Positions 1-8,221 of a stretch of DNA of 64,000 nucleotides are shown one piece after another (position 1 is the stretch's first letter; the number at the start of each line of letters is the position of its first letter). The position numbers were made by a program, and so were the translations under genes. A model generated the notes under the pieces. It saw nothing but the letters and a program-made list of their open reading frames with translations. It made no database searches and was not told the origin of the DNA. Origin of the DNA: Streptococcus oricebi (GTDB taxonomy: Bacteria; Bacillota; Bacilli; Lactobacillales; Streptococcaceae); the NCBI RefSeq assembly GCF_017883985.1, contig NZ_PRDG01000003.1, positions 8,991 through 72,990 on the forward strand, written 5' to 3'.

Positions 1-3000
1 ACCACCATAGAGCTTATCATTACCGGTACCACCGTCTAGGATATCATTGCCATTATTCCCATTTAGGGTGTCATCTCCTGCTTCGCCATAGAGAGTATCT
101 GCCTGGGATGAACCATTTAAGGTGTCGTTGCCTGCTCCAGCTTGGATGCCAGATTTACCATCTTTAACTTGTAGGTTATCATCTTTATTTGTCCCGACAA
201 CTAAGTCTCTTGAGCCGATAACAATTGTCTTCATCAAATCATAGGATAGACTACCATACTGATTCTTAAAGGATTCATAACCTGCAAATCCTTGCTTTTC
301 AAGGAATTTAAGATATCCAGCTAAGTATCCCAATTCTGGCTTCCGAACTTGAACAGTTGCATGTTGAACTGGCAGAACACGATCTAAGAGAGACATGTCC
401 ACCTGTTTTTCTTCCACTGTACGAAGATATGGCGTCAGTTCACGCAAGTGTGTTTGCTCCATCAAAGTATAGTAATAACCCTGCACCAAATTATCATAAA
501 TTTGCTTCAACTGAGGCGCTGAACCGTTATGAGGATTAGCTCCTGAAGTTCCTACAAATTTTTGCCCCAACATCTGCTCTACTATATGCAGATGGCGAGC
601 ATCCATGTGAGAACCACGGCTTCCTTCTGCAATTTCTGATGACTTAGTCATAATGCCGAGCATCTTTTCAACTAATCGAATCTGCTCCTGAGAGTCTTTT
701 TCTTTCGTAAAGGCTTCCAGAGTTGCTTTCAGCGGTTGCTTGATAGCATCATTCATCAGCGCTTGATGAAGAGAGGGAAGAAGTCCCATTCCTTTTACAT
801 TTGGTAAAGCACGAATATCTTCTGAAACCTCGACCTCAACTAAGTTTTGCGTATCCTGTGAACTCTTTCTCACCCAATACTCAGCTAAGTTAGATGTTCC
901 ATTACCATCCTTGGTAAATGTAGCTACATTACCAATTACTGTACCTGATACAGTGGTCTCACCACTACGCTCAGCTTTTAGCTGAATAGCCTTGATACCC
1001 GCCTCTTCTAAGGTATAAAGTTCCTCTTTTTCTGACTGGCCATTTTGATTTCTGTCTTGCCATACCAATAATGATTTGTAAATCTCATCTTGGCTGTCAA
1101 TGACTTGGTCTTTATTATCATCATAATCACTTAGAGCTTCAAAGCCTCCCTTGGCAAACTGACCATTTTTCAACTTGGTATGATCGCCAAAAAGTTCGCT
1201 ACCATCATTGATCTTGCCGTCACCATTGCGGTCAAAAGCCAAGAAAGCATCATCTCCTTGAATCCAACTCATTCGCTCAGCGAAACCATTTTGATCTAAG
1301 TCAAAGTGAACGCCCTCTTCTAGCGATGTTGGATTGAAGCCATTGCCCGCCAAGTCCAGCACCAAGGGATCCACAGGTCTGGCAGACGAAGCTCCTTCAA
1401 ATTGCTTCAGTTGTTCGCCTAAGAGCCAATCAGCAATTGCACTTCCAAGCATACCTGTAATGTTATATACCACAAAACCAAGTGCCAAACCGGCCATAGC
1501 AACTCCGAGAGCAGAGCCTCCCGATAACACTCCGACTAAACCAAGTAGGGATTGAGCAACAGAACTAGTAATCGCAAGATGTCCTAGACCTGCTGTAATT
1601 CCAGATTCAATCAACTTATGAGCTAGTCTGGCATTCCCCCGTTCATAATTACCAGCATAATAGTCAGGAGCAACATCTAAAGCTGTCTTTACAAACTCTA
1701 CAGCTGTAAATCCTCTATCTACCCACTTTAAAACACTACTGCCAATTTTTCCAAGCTCTCTATAAGTATCGGAAAACCTAGAAATTTCTCTCACAGCTTT
1801 TTCATCACCATGAGATGCTTTTTCTCCTAGGCCAATCAACCATCGGTCAAAAGAGGTTAATTTATGTGCCTTTTTCCCTGACGCTTGTAGATAACGAGCG
1901 GTTGCTACCTTAGAAGGTTTATAGTAAGCGTCGTCCAGCATTTTATGAATCTGGGCATCCCCTACTTTCACCTTCATTTTTTCATGTGGAGTTAAATCTG
2001 AATAGCCTTCAAAACGTTTCTCTAAAATTTTGTCCTGTGAAAAATGTTTGATTTCATCATAGAGAACATCAAATTCACCCTTTCCTTTCTTGGGTTTTCC
2101 AGTCAGGGCAGAGTTGGGAACAATATCCTTTAAATGACCATTCTTATCATAGATAAAGGAGGCGTTTTTAAAGTCTGCATCAATCTGATTATGTTTTCCA
2201 CGAACGATATCACTAATTTTCCTTTGTTGCTCTGCGGATATTTCGCCCTTAAAAGCATGATTTACTCTTTCATGGACAAGTCTACTCTTTTTCAGTTCGA
2301 GCTGTTCCAGAGCCGTTAATTTATTGAAATTTGGATAGTCCTTGCTCATTTCATAATTACTTTTAAAAAGCTTGTAATCATCAAAATCTACCCTATACCC
2401 TTCAGTCTTAGCACCCTTGCTTTTCTGACCTTTAGGCACCACATCCTTAAACTTGCCATCTTTATCAAAAATTAGTTCAGCATTCTTTAAGTTGCTATCA
2501 ATCTCTTGATTCTTTCCCGAGATAATATCGTAGACTTTCCGCTCTTGCTCAGCTGTTAAATTACCAGTCTTGAGCAATTCCCTTGTTGCCCGTGTTCGAT
2601 TGGTTTCTATAGCTTCTGCACCTTTTGGTTGCTGAAACTTGAGACCTTGCTTTTGGCTATATTCTGTCTGACTGAGGTCGATATACTCAAGAGGATCCTT
2701 TAGTTTCTTCCCTTGAGAGTCATGAGTAACACGATAAATAGTTCCTTTCTCCTGCCAACGAAGAGAGGCTTCCTTGACCAGTTGGAAACGCTGCATATCA
2801 TCTAAGGGACGAAGCTTTTCGACGGGAAGGCCCATGACATGCGTCACTTCCTTTGACTGGTCAATCAAGACTTTTAACTCCGTCGTCACTAAGACACTAT
2901 CTGAGCGAGACGCAGCCCCTACTAGGACAGGCACATCTCCCTTGGCATTATGAAGCATAAAATGTTTGGAAACCAAGTCGTTAAGCGATAAATTATTTCC

Positions 3001-3393
3001 ATAAGAATACTTCAAACGGACATCATTATGATATGTGTCCCAGTCTCCACCTATAATTCTATCACGTATTTTATCATTTTCAACAACTGAATCTAGTACT
3101 TTTTTAAATTCATCATCATTTAGGATATTTTCCGCACCATTATTGATATAAGCAGCTTTCCCACCACTCTGTCCGACCATGGTGTCTACCGTTAGATAGA
3201 CGGCAGATCTCGTCCCTTTACCATTACTCGTAGAGCCCGAATAAGCCATGGCAGCACCCCCATTAGAGGCACGGAAATCCATCTGCTTAATCTGCTCTCC
3301 TAGCTCCCTAGCAAAATCTTCTAAACCAGTCTTATCAACCGGCGCATGGTTTCTCAACCAAGCGATAATATCTGCCTTACTTTTATATGCCAT
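1..3393 (-). CDS. Large RTX-type calcium-binding protein (5' 1131 codons; runs off the window)
   Basis: Open on the minus strand from an ATG at 3393 (Shine-Dalgarno AAGGGG) to base 1 with no stop, so it is C-terminally truncated by the window. I see no signal peptide. An approximately 40-residue module (ERKVYDIISGK... / QRKISDIVRGK...) occurs twice, near residues 280 and 385. A Gly/Ala-rich hydrophobic stretch lies at about 595-657. It is followed by the PLVLDLAGNGF and DRNGDGKINDGSELFGD block (about 670-740) that precedes RTX repeats in many large FrpC-like proteins. From about residue 1085 onward, nonapeptides of the type GGTGNDKLY / GEAGDDTLN begin; these form Ca2+-binding beta-rolls. Such proteins are usually exported by type 1 secretion in Gram-negatives, so the export route here is unclear. 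A secreted toxin or surface effector is an inference. Confidence 0.85.
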   Translation of the reverse strand, partial: MAYKSKADIIAWLRNHAPVDKTGLEDFARELGEQIKQMDFRASNGGAAMAYSGSTSNGKGTRSAVYLTVDTMVGQSGGKAAYINNGAENILNDDEFKKVLDSVVENDKIRDRIIGGDWDTYHNDVRLKYSYGNNLSLNDLVSKHFMLHNAKGDVPVLVGAASRSDSVLVTTELKVLIDQSKEVTHVMGLPVEKLRPLDDMQRFQLVKEASLRWQEKGTIYRVTHDSQGKKLKDPLEYIDLSQTEYSQKQGLKFQQPKGAEAIETNRTRATRELLKTGNLTAEQERKVYDIISGKNQEIDSNLKNAELIFDKDGKFKDVVPKGQKSKGAKTEGYRVDFDDYKLFKSNYEMSKDYPNFNKLTALEQLELKKSRLVHERVNHAFKGEISAEQQRKISDIVRGKHNQIDADFKNASFIYDKNGHLKDIVPNSALTGKPKKGKGEFDVLYDEIKHFSQDKILEKRFEGYSDLTPHEKMKVKVGDAQIHKMLDDAYYKPSKVATARYLQASGKKAHKLTSFDRWLIGLGEKASHGDEKAVREISRFSDTYRELGKIGSSVLKWVDRGFTAVEFVKTALDVAPDYYAGNYERGNARLAHKLIESGITAGLGHLAITSSVAQSLLGLVGVLSGGSALGVAMAGLALGFVVYNITGMLGSAIADWLLGEQLKQFEGASSARPVDPLVLDLAGNGFNPTSLEEGVHFDLDQNGFAERMSWIQGDDAFLAFDRNGDGKINDGSELFGDHTKLKNGQFAKGGFEALSDYDDNKDQVIDSQDEIYKSLLVWQDRNQNGQSEKEELYTLEEAGIKAIQLKAERSGETTVSGTVIGNVATFTKDGNGTSNLAEYWVRKSSQDTQNLVEVEVSEDIRALPNVKGMGLLPSLHQALMNDAIKQPLKATLEAFTKEKDSQEQIRLVEKMLGIMTKSSEIAEGSRGSHMDARHLHIVEQMLGQKFVGTSGANPHNGSAPQLKQIYDNLVQGYYYTLMEQTHLRELTPYLRTVEEKQVDMSLLDRVLPVQHATVQVRKPELGYLAGYLKFLEKQGFAGYESFKNQYGSLSYDLMKTIVIGSRDLVVGTNKDDNLQVKDGKSGIQAGAGNDTLNGSSQADTLYGEAGDDTLNGNNGNDILDGGTGNDKLYGG

Positions 3394-3422
3394 TCTTTAT
3401 CCCCTTTTTAAAATAAGTAATT

Positions 3423-3836
3423 TTAGAAAATGTTCTTTATTGTAACAATATCACCATCTAATAGTGCTGCCATGCCTTCTATGATAGCCTCTAAGACCTC
3501 GTCACGTCTATTTGCTAACTCTGGTGGAATGACTAAGTCTTGAATATCAAGTGCAGTTTCTGCAGGTTCAATTACTTTTTTATCTTTAATGACCCAGTCT
3601 TTGACAGTCCAAAATCGTAGCACAACAAAGTAAATGACATAGCCCTCAAAAAGTAGCCCATAGGTATTAGCAAACTCATCATCTAGTCCCCCAGAATATG
3701 TACAGACTAGATAACTCTCTCTCTCTCTCTCTGCAGCCCATCTACTTACACCAGCTACCCAGTCAGTGTACATCCCATGTGCCTTTAACAATTCTACTCC
3801 GTCTGCCGGAATAGGTCTTTCCTTTACGAATCCCAT
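3423..3836 (-). CDS. Hypothetical 137-aa protein upstream of the RTX gene
   Basis: Good Shine-Dalgarno (AAGGAGGAATCACA) before ATG at 3836. It ends 30 bp before the RTX gene and is transcribed in the same direction, so the two are probably co-transcribed. I do not recognise the family. It has no signal peptide; a short hydrophobic patch (GYVIYFVVLRFW) lies near residues 65-76. Residues 36-41 (ERERES) are encoded by nine tandem CT units on the plus strand (3715-3732); gain or loss of one unit would shift the frame. By position it could be an immunity protein, chaperone or adaptor for the RTX protein, but nothing in its sequence proves this. Confidence 0.6.
   Translation of the reverse strand: MGFVKERPIPADGVELLKAHGMYTDWVAGVSRWAAERERESYLVCTYSGGLDDEFANTYGLLFEGYVIYFVVLRFWTVKDWVIKDKKVIEPAETALDIQDLVIPPELANRRDEVLEAIIEGMAALLDGDIVTIKNIF
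3715..3732. repeat. (CT)9 dinucleotide tract inside a coding region
   Basis: Nine perfect CT units lie within codons 36-41 of the 137-aa gene. Dinucleotide tracts in coding DNA are substrates for slipped-strand mispairing and can act as on/off switches. Confidence 0.9.
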
Positions 3837-4000
3837 TGTGATTCCTCCTTAAATTTATTTCCTTTCCAATTATACCCTATTTTTTCTCTATTTGAAATCG
3901 CTTTTTTAGACAGCTTGTTCTATTTTGACGGTTTTTCTGCTGATTTTTTCAGTGCTAGGGAATAATTTTCCAGACTTTTTTATCCTAGTTTTTATCCAGC

Positions 4001-4040
4001 AAAAAACACCTCGTCGGCCGATAGAGGCTGACAAGGTGCT
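4001..4040 (-). terminator. Rho-independent terminator of dacA
   Basis: On the minus strand an imperfect GC-rich stem (GCACCTTGTCAGCC pairing with GGCCGACGAGGTGT) is followed by TTTTTT, 20 bp past the dacA stop. Confidence 0.75.
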
Positions 4041-4059
4041 TGGTGCTATTTTCATTTTC

Positions 4060-5433
4060 CTAGCGCTCGCGTCGTGAGCTACCTGCCTGATAATCGGTCC
4101 GATTAGAGGCTGACTGGCGGGCTTTCTTTTTATTCTTCCTCCGAATTTCCAAATAAACAATGATAAAGAAAATCAGGAAAGGAATGCCCCAAAGGAGCTT
4201 GTGCTTAATCAAGAGCTTGAACCAGGACTTACCACTGATTGGCTGGCTGGCTACCTCCTTGGCTGTATCCATCATATTTTCCTGGACTTCTTCTACTTCG
4301 ACGCCATCTGAAATCAGAGTAGTCACCGTTTCTAGGCCATTATCGACCCGCAAGCGATGATTCTCAACCACTAGCTTGGGATTGCTCCCCTTTTTAACTG
4401 TTGCATAAAAATCCTTGGTTAACTTATAGGTCTCCCCATTGATTTCATGCTGGCCAGCTGGCAAGATTTTCTTGTACTCATAGTCCGCATAGCTCTTTTC
4501 AATCAAGGCATTGCCAAAGGGATGACGGTAATACTCCCCATTTTGGTCCGACCAGTCACCAACCCCCATAATGACACTGATTAGGCGTTGGTCTCCTCTT
4601 TTAATGCTGGCAATATAGTTAAAGGCTCCCTTAGGACTTGAGCCGGTCTTAAGACCGTCCACACCCTCAATCCCATACTTGGCTCCGGGAAGAGAGTAGT
4701 TATAGGTCTCAAAAGTCTCTTGGTAGGGAGTTCCCTCCTTAACCGTCACCACCGGCTTATTGGTATGGTTTAAGATAGCCGGATGATTCTTGACAAAGTG
4801 ATAGCCTAAAATAGCTAAATCACGCGCTGTCGTCTGGTTGGCCTCATAAATATCATAGCGTTGGGGATTATAGAGGCCCTTGAAAGAAACTGCTGCGGCA
4901 CCACTGGCATTAAACCACTTGGTATTGGTCATACCTAGCTCCTTGGCCTTGGCATTCATCATGTCTAAGAAGACATCCGGATCATTATTCGAGAGGTAAT
5001 TGGCCAGCATGACTGTTGTCGCATTGGAGGAGGGAACAGCCGTCATGGTAATCAGCTCGGATACCGTATAGTCCACTCCAGCCACAATCTTATTATTAGA
5101 AATCTCATAAATTCCCGCGATGGCCTGATCCGTAGCCGTCGCCTTAATCGTCGTCTCCTCGGTCAGCTTGCCCTGACTAATGGCCTCATAGGTCAGATAG
5201 AGGGTCATCAGCTTACTCATGCTGGCTGGATCCCGAACCTCATCCACATTGTCCTGCCAGAGAATATCCCCTGTATTGCCATCGATAATAATCGAGGACT
5301 TGGGACGATTGATTTCTTGAACATCTGAATAACCAGCCTGGCGGGTAATATCCATCAAGTCGTCAGCTCGACCGACCAAGGGTAAGAAAAAACCAGCAAG
5401 TACTAGGCCAGTTGCTAGGGTGATTTTTTTCAC
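4060..5433 (-). CDS. dacA: D-alanyl-D-alanine carboxypeptidase (low-molecular-weight PBP, DacA/PBP3 type)
   Basis: Trims the terminal D-Ala from peptidoglycan pentapeptides at the outer face of the membrane. The start is GTG at 5433, set by AGGAGG six bases upstream. A signal peptide covers residues 1-23. The three penicillin-binding motifs are present: S71-M-S-K74, S135-S-N137 and K262-T-G264. After the peptidase S11 domain and its C-terminal beta domain, a single transmembrane helix (about 413-430) and a basic tail anchor the protein. The length of 457 residues fits streptococcal DacA, although the tail after the membrane helix is long. It is monocistronic, with its own terminator. Confidence 0.95.
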   Translation of the reverse strand: MKKITLATGLVLAGFFLPLVGRADDLMDITRQAGYSDVQEINRPKSSIIIDGNTGDILWQDNVDEVRDPASMSKLMTLYLTYEAISQGKLTEETTIKATATDQAIAGIYEISNNKIVAGVDYTVSELITMTAVPSSNATTVMLANYLSNNDPDVFLDMMNAKAKELGMTNTKWFNASGAAAVSFKGLYNPQRYDIYEANQTTARDLAILGYHFVKNHPAILNHTNKPVVTVKEGTPYQETFETYNYSLPGAKYGIEGVDGLKTGSSPKGAFNYIASIKRGDQRLISVIMGVGDWSDQNGEYYRHPFGNALIEKSYADYEYKKILPAGQHEINGETYKLTKDFYATVKKGSNPKLVVENHRLRVDNGLETVTTLISDGVEVEEVQENMMDTAKEVASQPISGKSWFKLLIKHKLLWGIPFLIFFIIVYLEIRRKNKKKARQSASNRTDYQAGSSRRER

Positions 5434-5588
5434 AATATTCCTCCTAATAGAAACTCATTCCTATCTAGTATACCACATTTTTCACAAGGAGAGCCCTCTT
5501 TTTCTAAGGACTTGCTGTATTTTTTCTAATTTTATAAAAAAATCTTTCCAGCCAGTCCAAGAGCTAGAAAGATAGGTTGAGTAAAGAC

Positions 5589-5619
5589 CAAGCCCAGACT
5601 ATTCTTAAGACTGGACTTG
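5589..5619 (-). terminator. Probable terminator hairpin downstream of nagB
   Basis: Inverted repeat CAAGTCCAG / CTGGGCTTG around a 13-nt loop, 24 bp past the nagB stop. The run of T that follows is short, so the call is tentative. Confidence 0.4.
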
Positions 5620-5642
5620 ACCCTCATTTTTAAGTTACCCCC

Positions 5643-6347
5643 TTAGTCTAAGAGGCTAAGAGCTGCCTGATCTCCAATAAGCACTACATCTGGATGCTTT
5701 TGTAGGACACTAGCAGGTAGCTCCTCTGTAATTGGCCCCTGCACCATACCCCGAATAGCCTGGGCCTTGGCTTGGCCATAAGCAAAGAGGATAATGGACT
5801 TAGCCTGCATAATATTAGCAATCCCCATGGACAGGGCCTGGGTTGGTACATCTTCTAGGCGCTCAAAGAAGCGAGCATTGGCCTCAATGGTCGAGCTAGC
5901 CAAATCAACCAGATGGGTCTGGCTCTCAAAGCTAGTCCCAGGCTCGTTAAAGCCAATATGGCCATTTCTACCGATACCCAAAATCTGTAAGTCCACGGGA
6001 TAATCCGCCAAGACTTGATTGTAACGCTCTACCTCTGCTTGCAAATCACTGGCCTTGCCATTGGGCAAAAAGCTAGCCTTAAAGGGCTTATGAGCAAAGA
6101 GCTTGTCCTGCATAAAGTATTGATAGGACTGAGGGTCTTGACCGTCTAACCCCACATACTCGTCTAGGTTGACACTGACCAAGTGACTGGTATCTAGCTC
6201 ACTAGCTATCAGCTCCCGATAAAAGTCCAAGGGGCTGCTTCCCGTTGCTAGGCCTAGAGTAGAGGCCCCTGCTGCCAGTTTTTGGCGCAGGAGGTCCAGG
6301 GCAACTTTTCCACCTGCTGCTGGATTTTCAACTTGAATAACTTTCAT
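5643..6347 (-). CDS. nagB: Glucosamine-6-phosphate deaminase
   Basis: Converts glucosamine-6-phosphate to fructose-6-phosphate and ammonia in cytosolic amino-sugar catabolism. I chose ATG at 6347 (234 aa) because ACGGAGGTGTC lies just upstream; the frame stays open 24 codons further, but that extension covers the promoter. Family hallmarks are the phosphate loop LATGSSP (33-39), the catalytic Asp62 in NLDEYVGL, and [14 protein letters not shown] (124-137) with His130 and Glu135. The length is that of the short Gram-positive form, which lacks the allosteric C-terminus of the E. coli enzyme. Control by a NagR-type repressor is suggested by its promoter. Confidence 0.96.
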   Translation of the reverse strand: MKVIQVENPAAGGKVALDLLRQKLAAGASTLGLATGSSPLDFYRELIASELDTSHLVSVNLDEYVGLDGQDPQSYQYFMQDKLFAHKPFKASFLPNGKASDLQAEVERYNQVLADYPVDLQILGIGRNGHIGFNEPGTSFESQTHLVDLASSTIEANARFFERLEDVPTQALSMGIANIMQAKSIILFAYGQAKAQAIRGMVQGPITEELPASVLQKHPDVVLIGDQAALSLLD

Positions 6348-6374
6348 CTGACACCTCCGTTCATTTCTAATTCT

Positions 6375-6403
6375 ATTATATGGTATAGACCAATTTTTGT
6401 CAA
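6375..6403 (-). promoter_or_regulatory. nagB promoter with NagR (GntR-family) operator in the spacer
   Basis: Minus-strand TTGACA (6403-6398), a 17-nt spacer, then TATAAT (6380-6375). The spacer contains the palindrome TGGTATAGACCA (6381-6392), which matches the known NagR/YvoA operator type. Bound repressor would sit exactly between -35 and -10, giving induction by glucosamine-6-phosphate or N-acetylglucosamine-6-phosphate. Confidence 0.85.
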
Positions 6404-6468
6404 GAAAAAGGAGGCTCAACCAGCCCCTTTTTTATAGACTAATAGGAGACAAAAAAGGGCCTCCATGA

Positions 6469-6474
6469 TATAAT
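6469..6474 (+). promoter_or_regulatory. -10 element upstream of the small ORF / queA
   Basis: Extended -10 TGATATAAT (TATAAT at 6469-6474), preceded by no clear -35. The expected transcription start would fall at about 6481, the first base of the small ORF, so the message may be leaderless or nearly so. Confidence 0.55.
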
Positions 6475-6480
6475 AGAGGA

Positions 6481-6657
6481 ATGATACTACAAACTTTATT
6501 TATTTTTATAACTGGTCTTATCCTCTTTCTTATCAGTTTCTTTTTGAAAAAGAGTCGGACTTGGAAAATCGTCTTGAGAATCTTGGGTATTGTCTTAATG
6601 GCTCTTCCCTTCCTGCTAATTCTCTACTTCTTTATCACCATTTCCCAAGCCCTATAG
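6481..6657 (+). CDS. Small membrane protein (58 aa) upstream of queA
   Basis: ATG at 6481, preceded directly by AGAGGA, and TAG at 6655-6657. The product has two hydrophobic helices (about 4-19 and 30-53) joined by a basic hinge KKSRTWK, so a hairpin integral membrane protein is likely. The stop lies eight bases before the queA ATG, and the queA Shine-Dalgarno overlaps its end, suggesting translational coupling. Function is unknown. Confidence 0.65.
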   Translation: MILQTLFIFITGLILFLISFFLKKSRTWKIVLRILGIVLMALPFLLILYFFITISQAL

Positions 6658-6665
6658 GAGAAACC

Positions 6666-7697
6666 ATGAACACTGCTGATTTTGACTTTCATCTGCCAGA
6701 GGAGCTAATCGCCCAAACTCCTCTTGAAAAGCGGGATGCTTCTCGCCTTTTAGTGCTTGACCGAAAAACTGGCCAGATTACTGACCAGCACTTTGATCAG
6801 ATTATCGACTATCTCAATCCTGGCGATGCCTTGGTGATGAATAATACCCGGGTCCTCCCAGCCAGACTCTACGGCAGTAAGGACCAGACAGGTGGTCATG
6901 TGGAATTGCTCCTCCTAAAAAATATCGAGGGCGACTCTTGGGAAGTCCTAGCCAAGCCTGCCAAGCGCCTAAAGGTGGGAGCCAGCATTAGCTTTGGAGA
7001 TGGCCGCCTCAAGGCCCAGGTCCTAGAAGAGTTAGAGCATGGGGGCCGGATTGTCCGCTTTAGCTATGAGGGAATTTTCCTAGAGGTCTTAGAAAGCCTG
7101 GGAGAAATGCCCCTGCCCCCTTACATCCATGAAAAATTGGCTGATCGAGAACGCTATCAAACCGTCTATGCCAAGGAAAACGGATCGGCCGCAGCTCCAA
7201 CAGCTGGTCTCCACTTTACCCAGGAACTTCTAGATAAAATCGCTGCTAAGGGAGTCCGCCTAGTCTATCTGACCCTCCATGTGGGCCTAGGAACCTTCCG
7301 TCCTGTCTCTACCGATAATCTGGACGAGCATGAGATGCACTCCGAATTCTACCAGCTATCTCCAGAAGCCGCCCAAACCCTCAACCAGACCAAGGCCGAG
7401 GGAGGTCGGATTATCGCTGTCGGAACGACTTCTATCCGGACTCTGGAAACTATCGGCAGCAAGTTTGACGGCCAGATTAAGGCCGACTCTGGTTGGACCA
7501 ATATCTTTATCAAGCCAGGTTATGATTGGAAAATTGTCGATGCCTTTTCTACCAACTTTCACCTCCCCAAGTCAACCCTGGTCATGCTGGTTGCCGCCTT
7601 TGCCGGTCGCAAATTGACCCTAGAGGCTTATCAGCACGCTATCGCCCAGCATTACCGCTTCTTTAGCTTCGGTGATGCCATGTTTATTAAGGAGTAG
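6666..7697 (+). CDS. queA: S-adenosylmethionine:tRNA ribosyltransferase-isomerase
   Basis: Catalyses the penultimate step of queuosine synthesis, transferring the ribosyl moiety of SAM to preQ1 at tRNA position 34. Start ATG 6666 follows TAGGAGA; 343 aa is the usual length. Diagnostic segments are [17 protein letters not shown] at the N-terminus, [34 protein letters not shown] (about 174-186) and [12 protein letters not shown] near the C-terminus. It is followed eight bases later by the ArgR-family gene on the same strand, so the two are probably co-transcribed. In other streptococci queA also borders the arginine deiminase region. Confidence 0.96.
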   Translation: MNTADFDFHLPEELIAQTPLEKRDASRLLVLDRKTGQITDQHFDQIIDYLNPGDALVMNNTRVLPARLYGSKDQTGGHVELLLLKNIEGDSWEVLAKPAKRLKVGASISFGDGRLKAQVLEELEHGGRIVRFSYEGIFLEVLESLGEMPLPPYIHEKLADRERYQTVYAKENGSAAAPTAGLHFTQELLDKIAAKGVRLVYLTLHVGLGTFRPVSTDNLDEHEMHSEFYQLSPEAAQTLNQTKAEGGRIIAVGTTSIRTLETIGSKFDGQIKADSGWTNIFIKPGYDWKIVDAFSTNFHLPKSTLVMLVAAFAGRKLTLEAYQHAIAQHYRFFSFGDAMFIKE

Positions 7698-7704
7698 CTA
7701 GCCT

Positions 7705-8175
7705 ATGAATAAAATCGAAAGTCGCCACCGCCTCATTCGCTCCCTGGTCCTTGAAAAAAAGATTCGGACCCAGCAGGAACTCCAAGAATTGCTCCAAGCA
7801 AATGGAGTCAATGTGACCCAGTCGACCCTCTCGCGGGACATGAAATCACTCAATCTAGTCAAGGTCAATGAAAATGACACCTCCTACTATGTCATCAATA
7901 GCATTGCCCCCTCTCGCTGGGAGAAACGCCTCCGCTTTTATATGGAGGACGCCCTAGTCATGCTGCGGCCCGTGCAAAATCAAGTCGTTATGAAAACCCT
8001 ACCTGGACTAGCCCAATCCTTCGGTGCCATTCTTGATGCCCTAGAGCTATCTGAAATTATCGCTACCGTCTGTGGGGACGATGTCTGTCTGATTATCTGC
8101 GAGGACTCTGATGGAGCCCAAGCCTGCTTTAACAAGCTAAAAGAATTTACCCCCCCATTTTTCTTTAGTAAATAA
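7705..8175 (+). CDS. argR: ArgR/AhrC-family arginine-responsive regulator (ArcR-like)
   Basis: 156 aa, the normal size for ArgR. The N-terminal winged helix includes [17 protein letters not shown] (about 37-53). The C-terminal oligomerisation and arginine-binding domain contains [15 protein letters not shown], the counterpart of the canonical GTIAGDDT motif. Its position beside arcABCD implies a role in controlling arginine catabolism, as for ArcR in S. gordonii. It is transcribed convergently with arcD and separated from it by a shared terminator. Confidence 0.9.
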   Translation: MNKIESRHRLIRSLVLEKKIRTQQELQELLQANGVNVTQSTLSRDMKSLNLVKVNENDTSYYVINSIAPSRWEKRLRFYMEDALVMLRPVQNQVVMKTLPGLAQSFGAILDALELSEIIATVCGDDVCLIICEDSDGAQACFNKLKEFTPPFFFSK

Positions 8176-8179
8176 ACTA

Positions 8180-8208
8180 AAACAACCAAGGCAAGGCCTT
8201 GGTTGTTT
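8180..8208. terminator. Bidirectional terminator between argR and arcD
   Basis: Perfect 13-bp stem (AAACAACCAAGGC / GCCTTGGTTGTTT) with a 3-nt loop, and T-rich sequence on the plus strand. It serves the convergent argR and arcD genes. Confidence 0.85.
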
Positions 8209-8221
8209 CTTTCTTTAATTC

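Noticed and set aside
4060..4160. Extended ORF at the dacA 3' end in another frame
   Set aside because: It overlaps the dacA tail and terminator and has no start signal.
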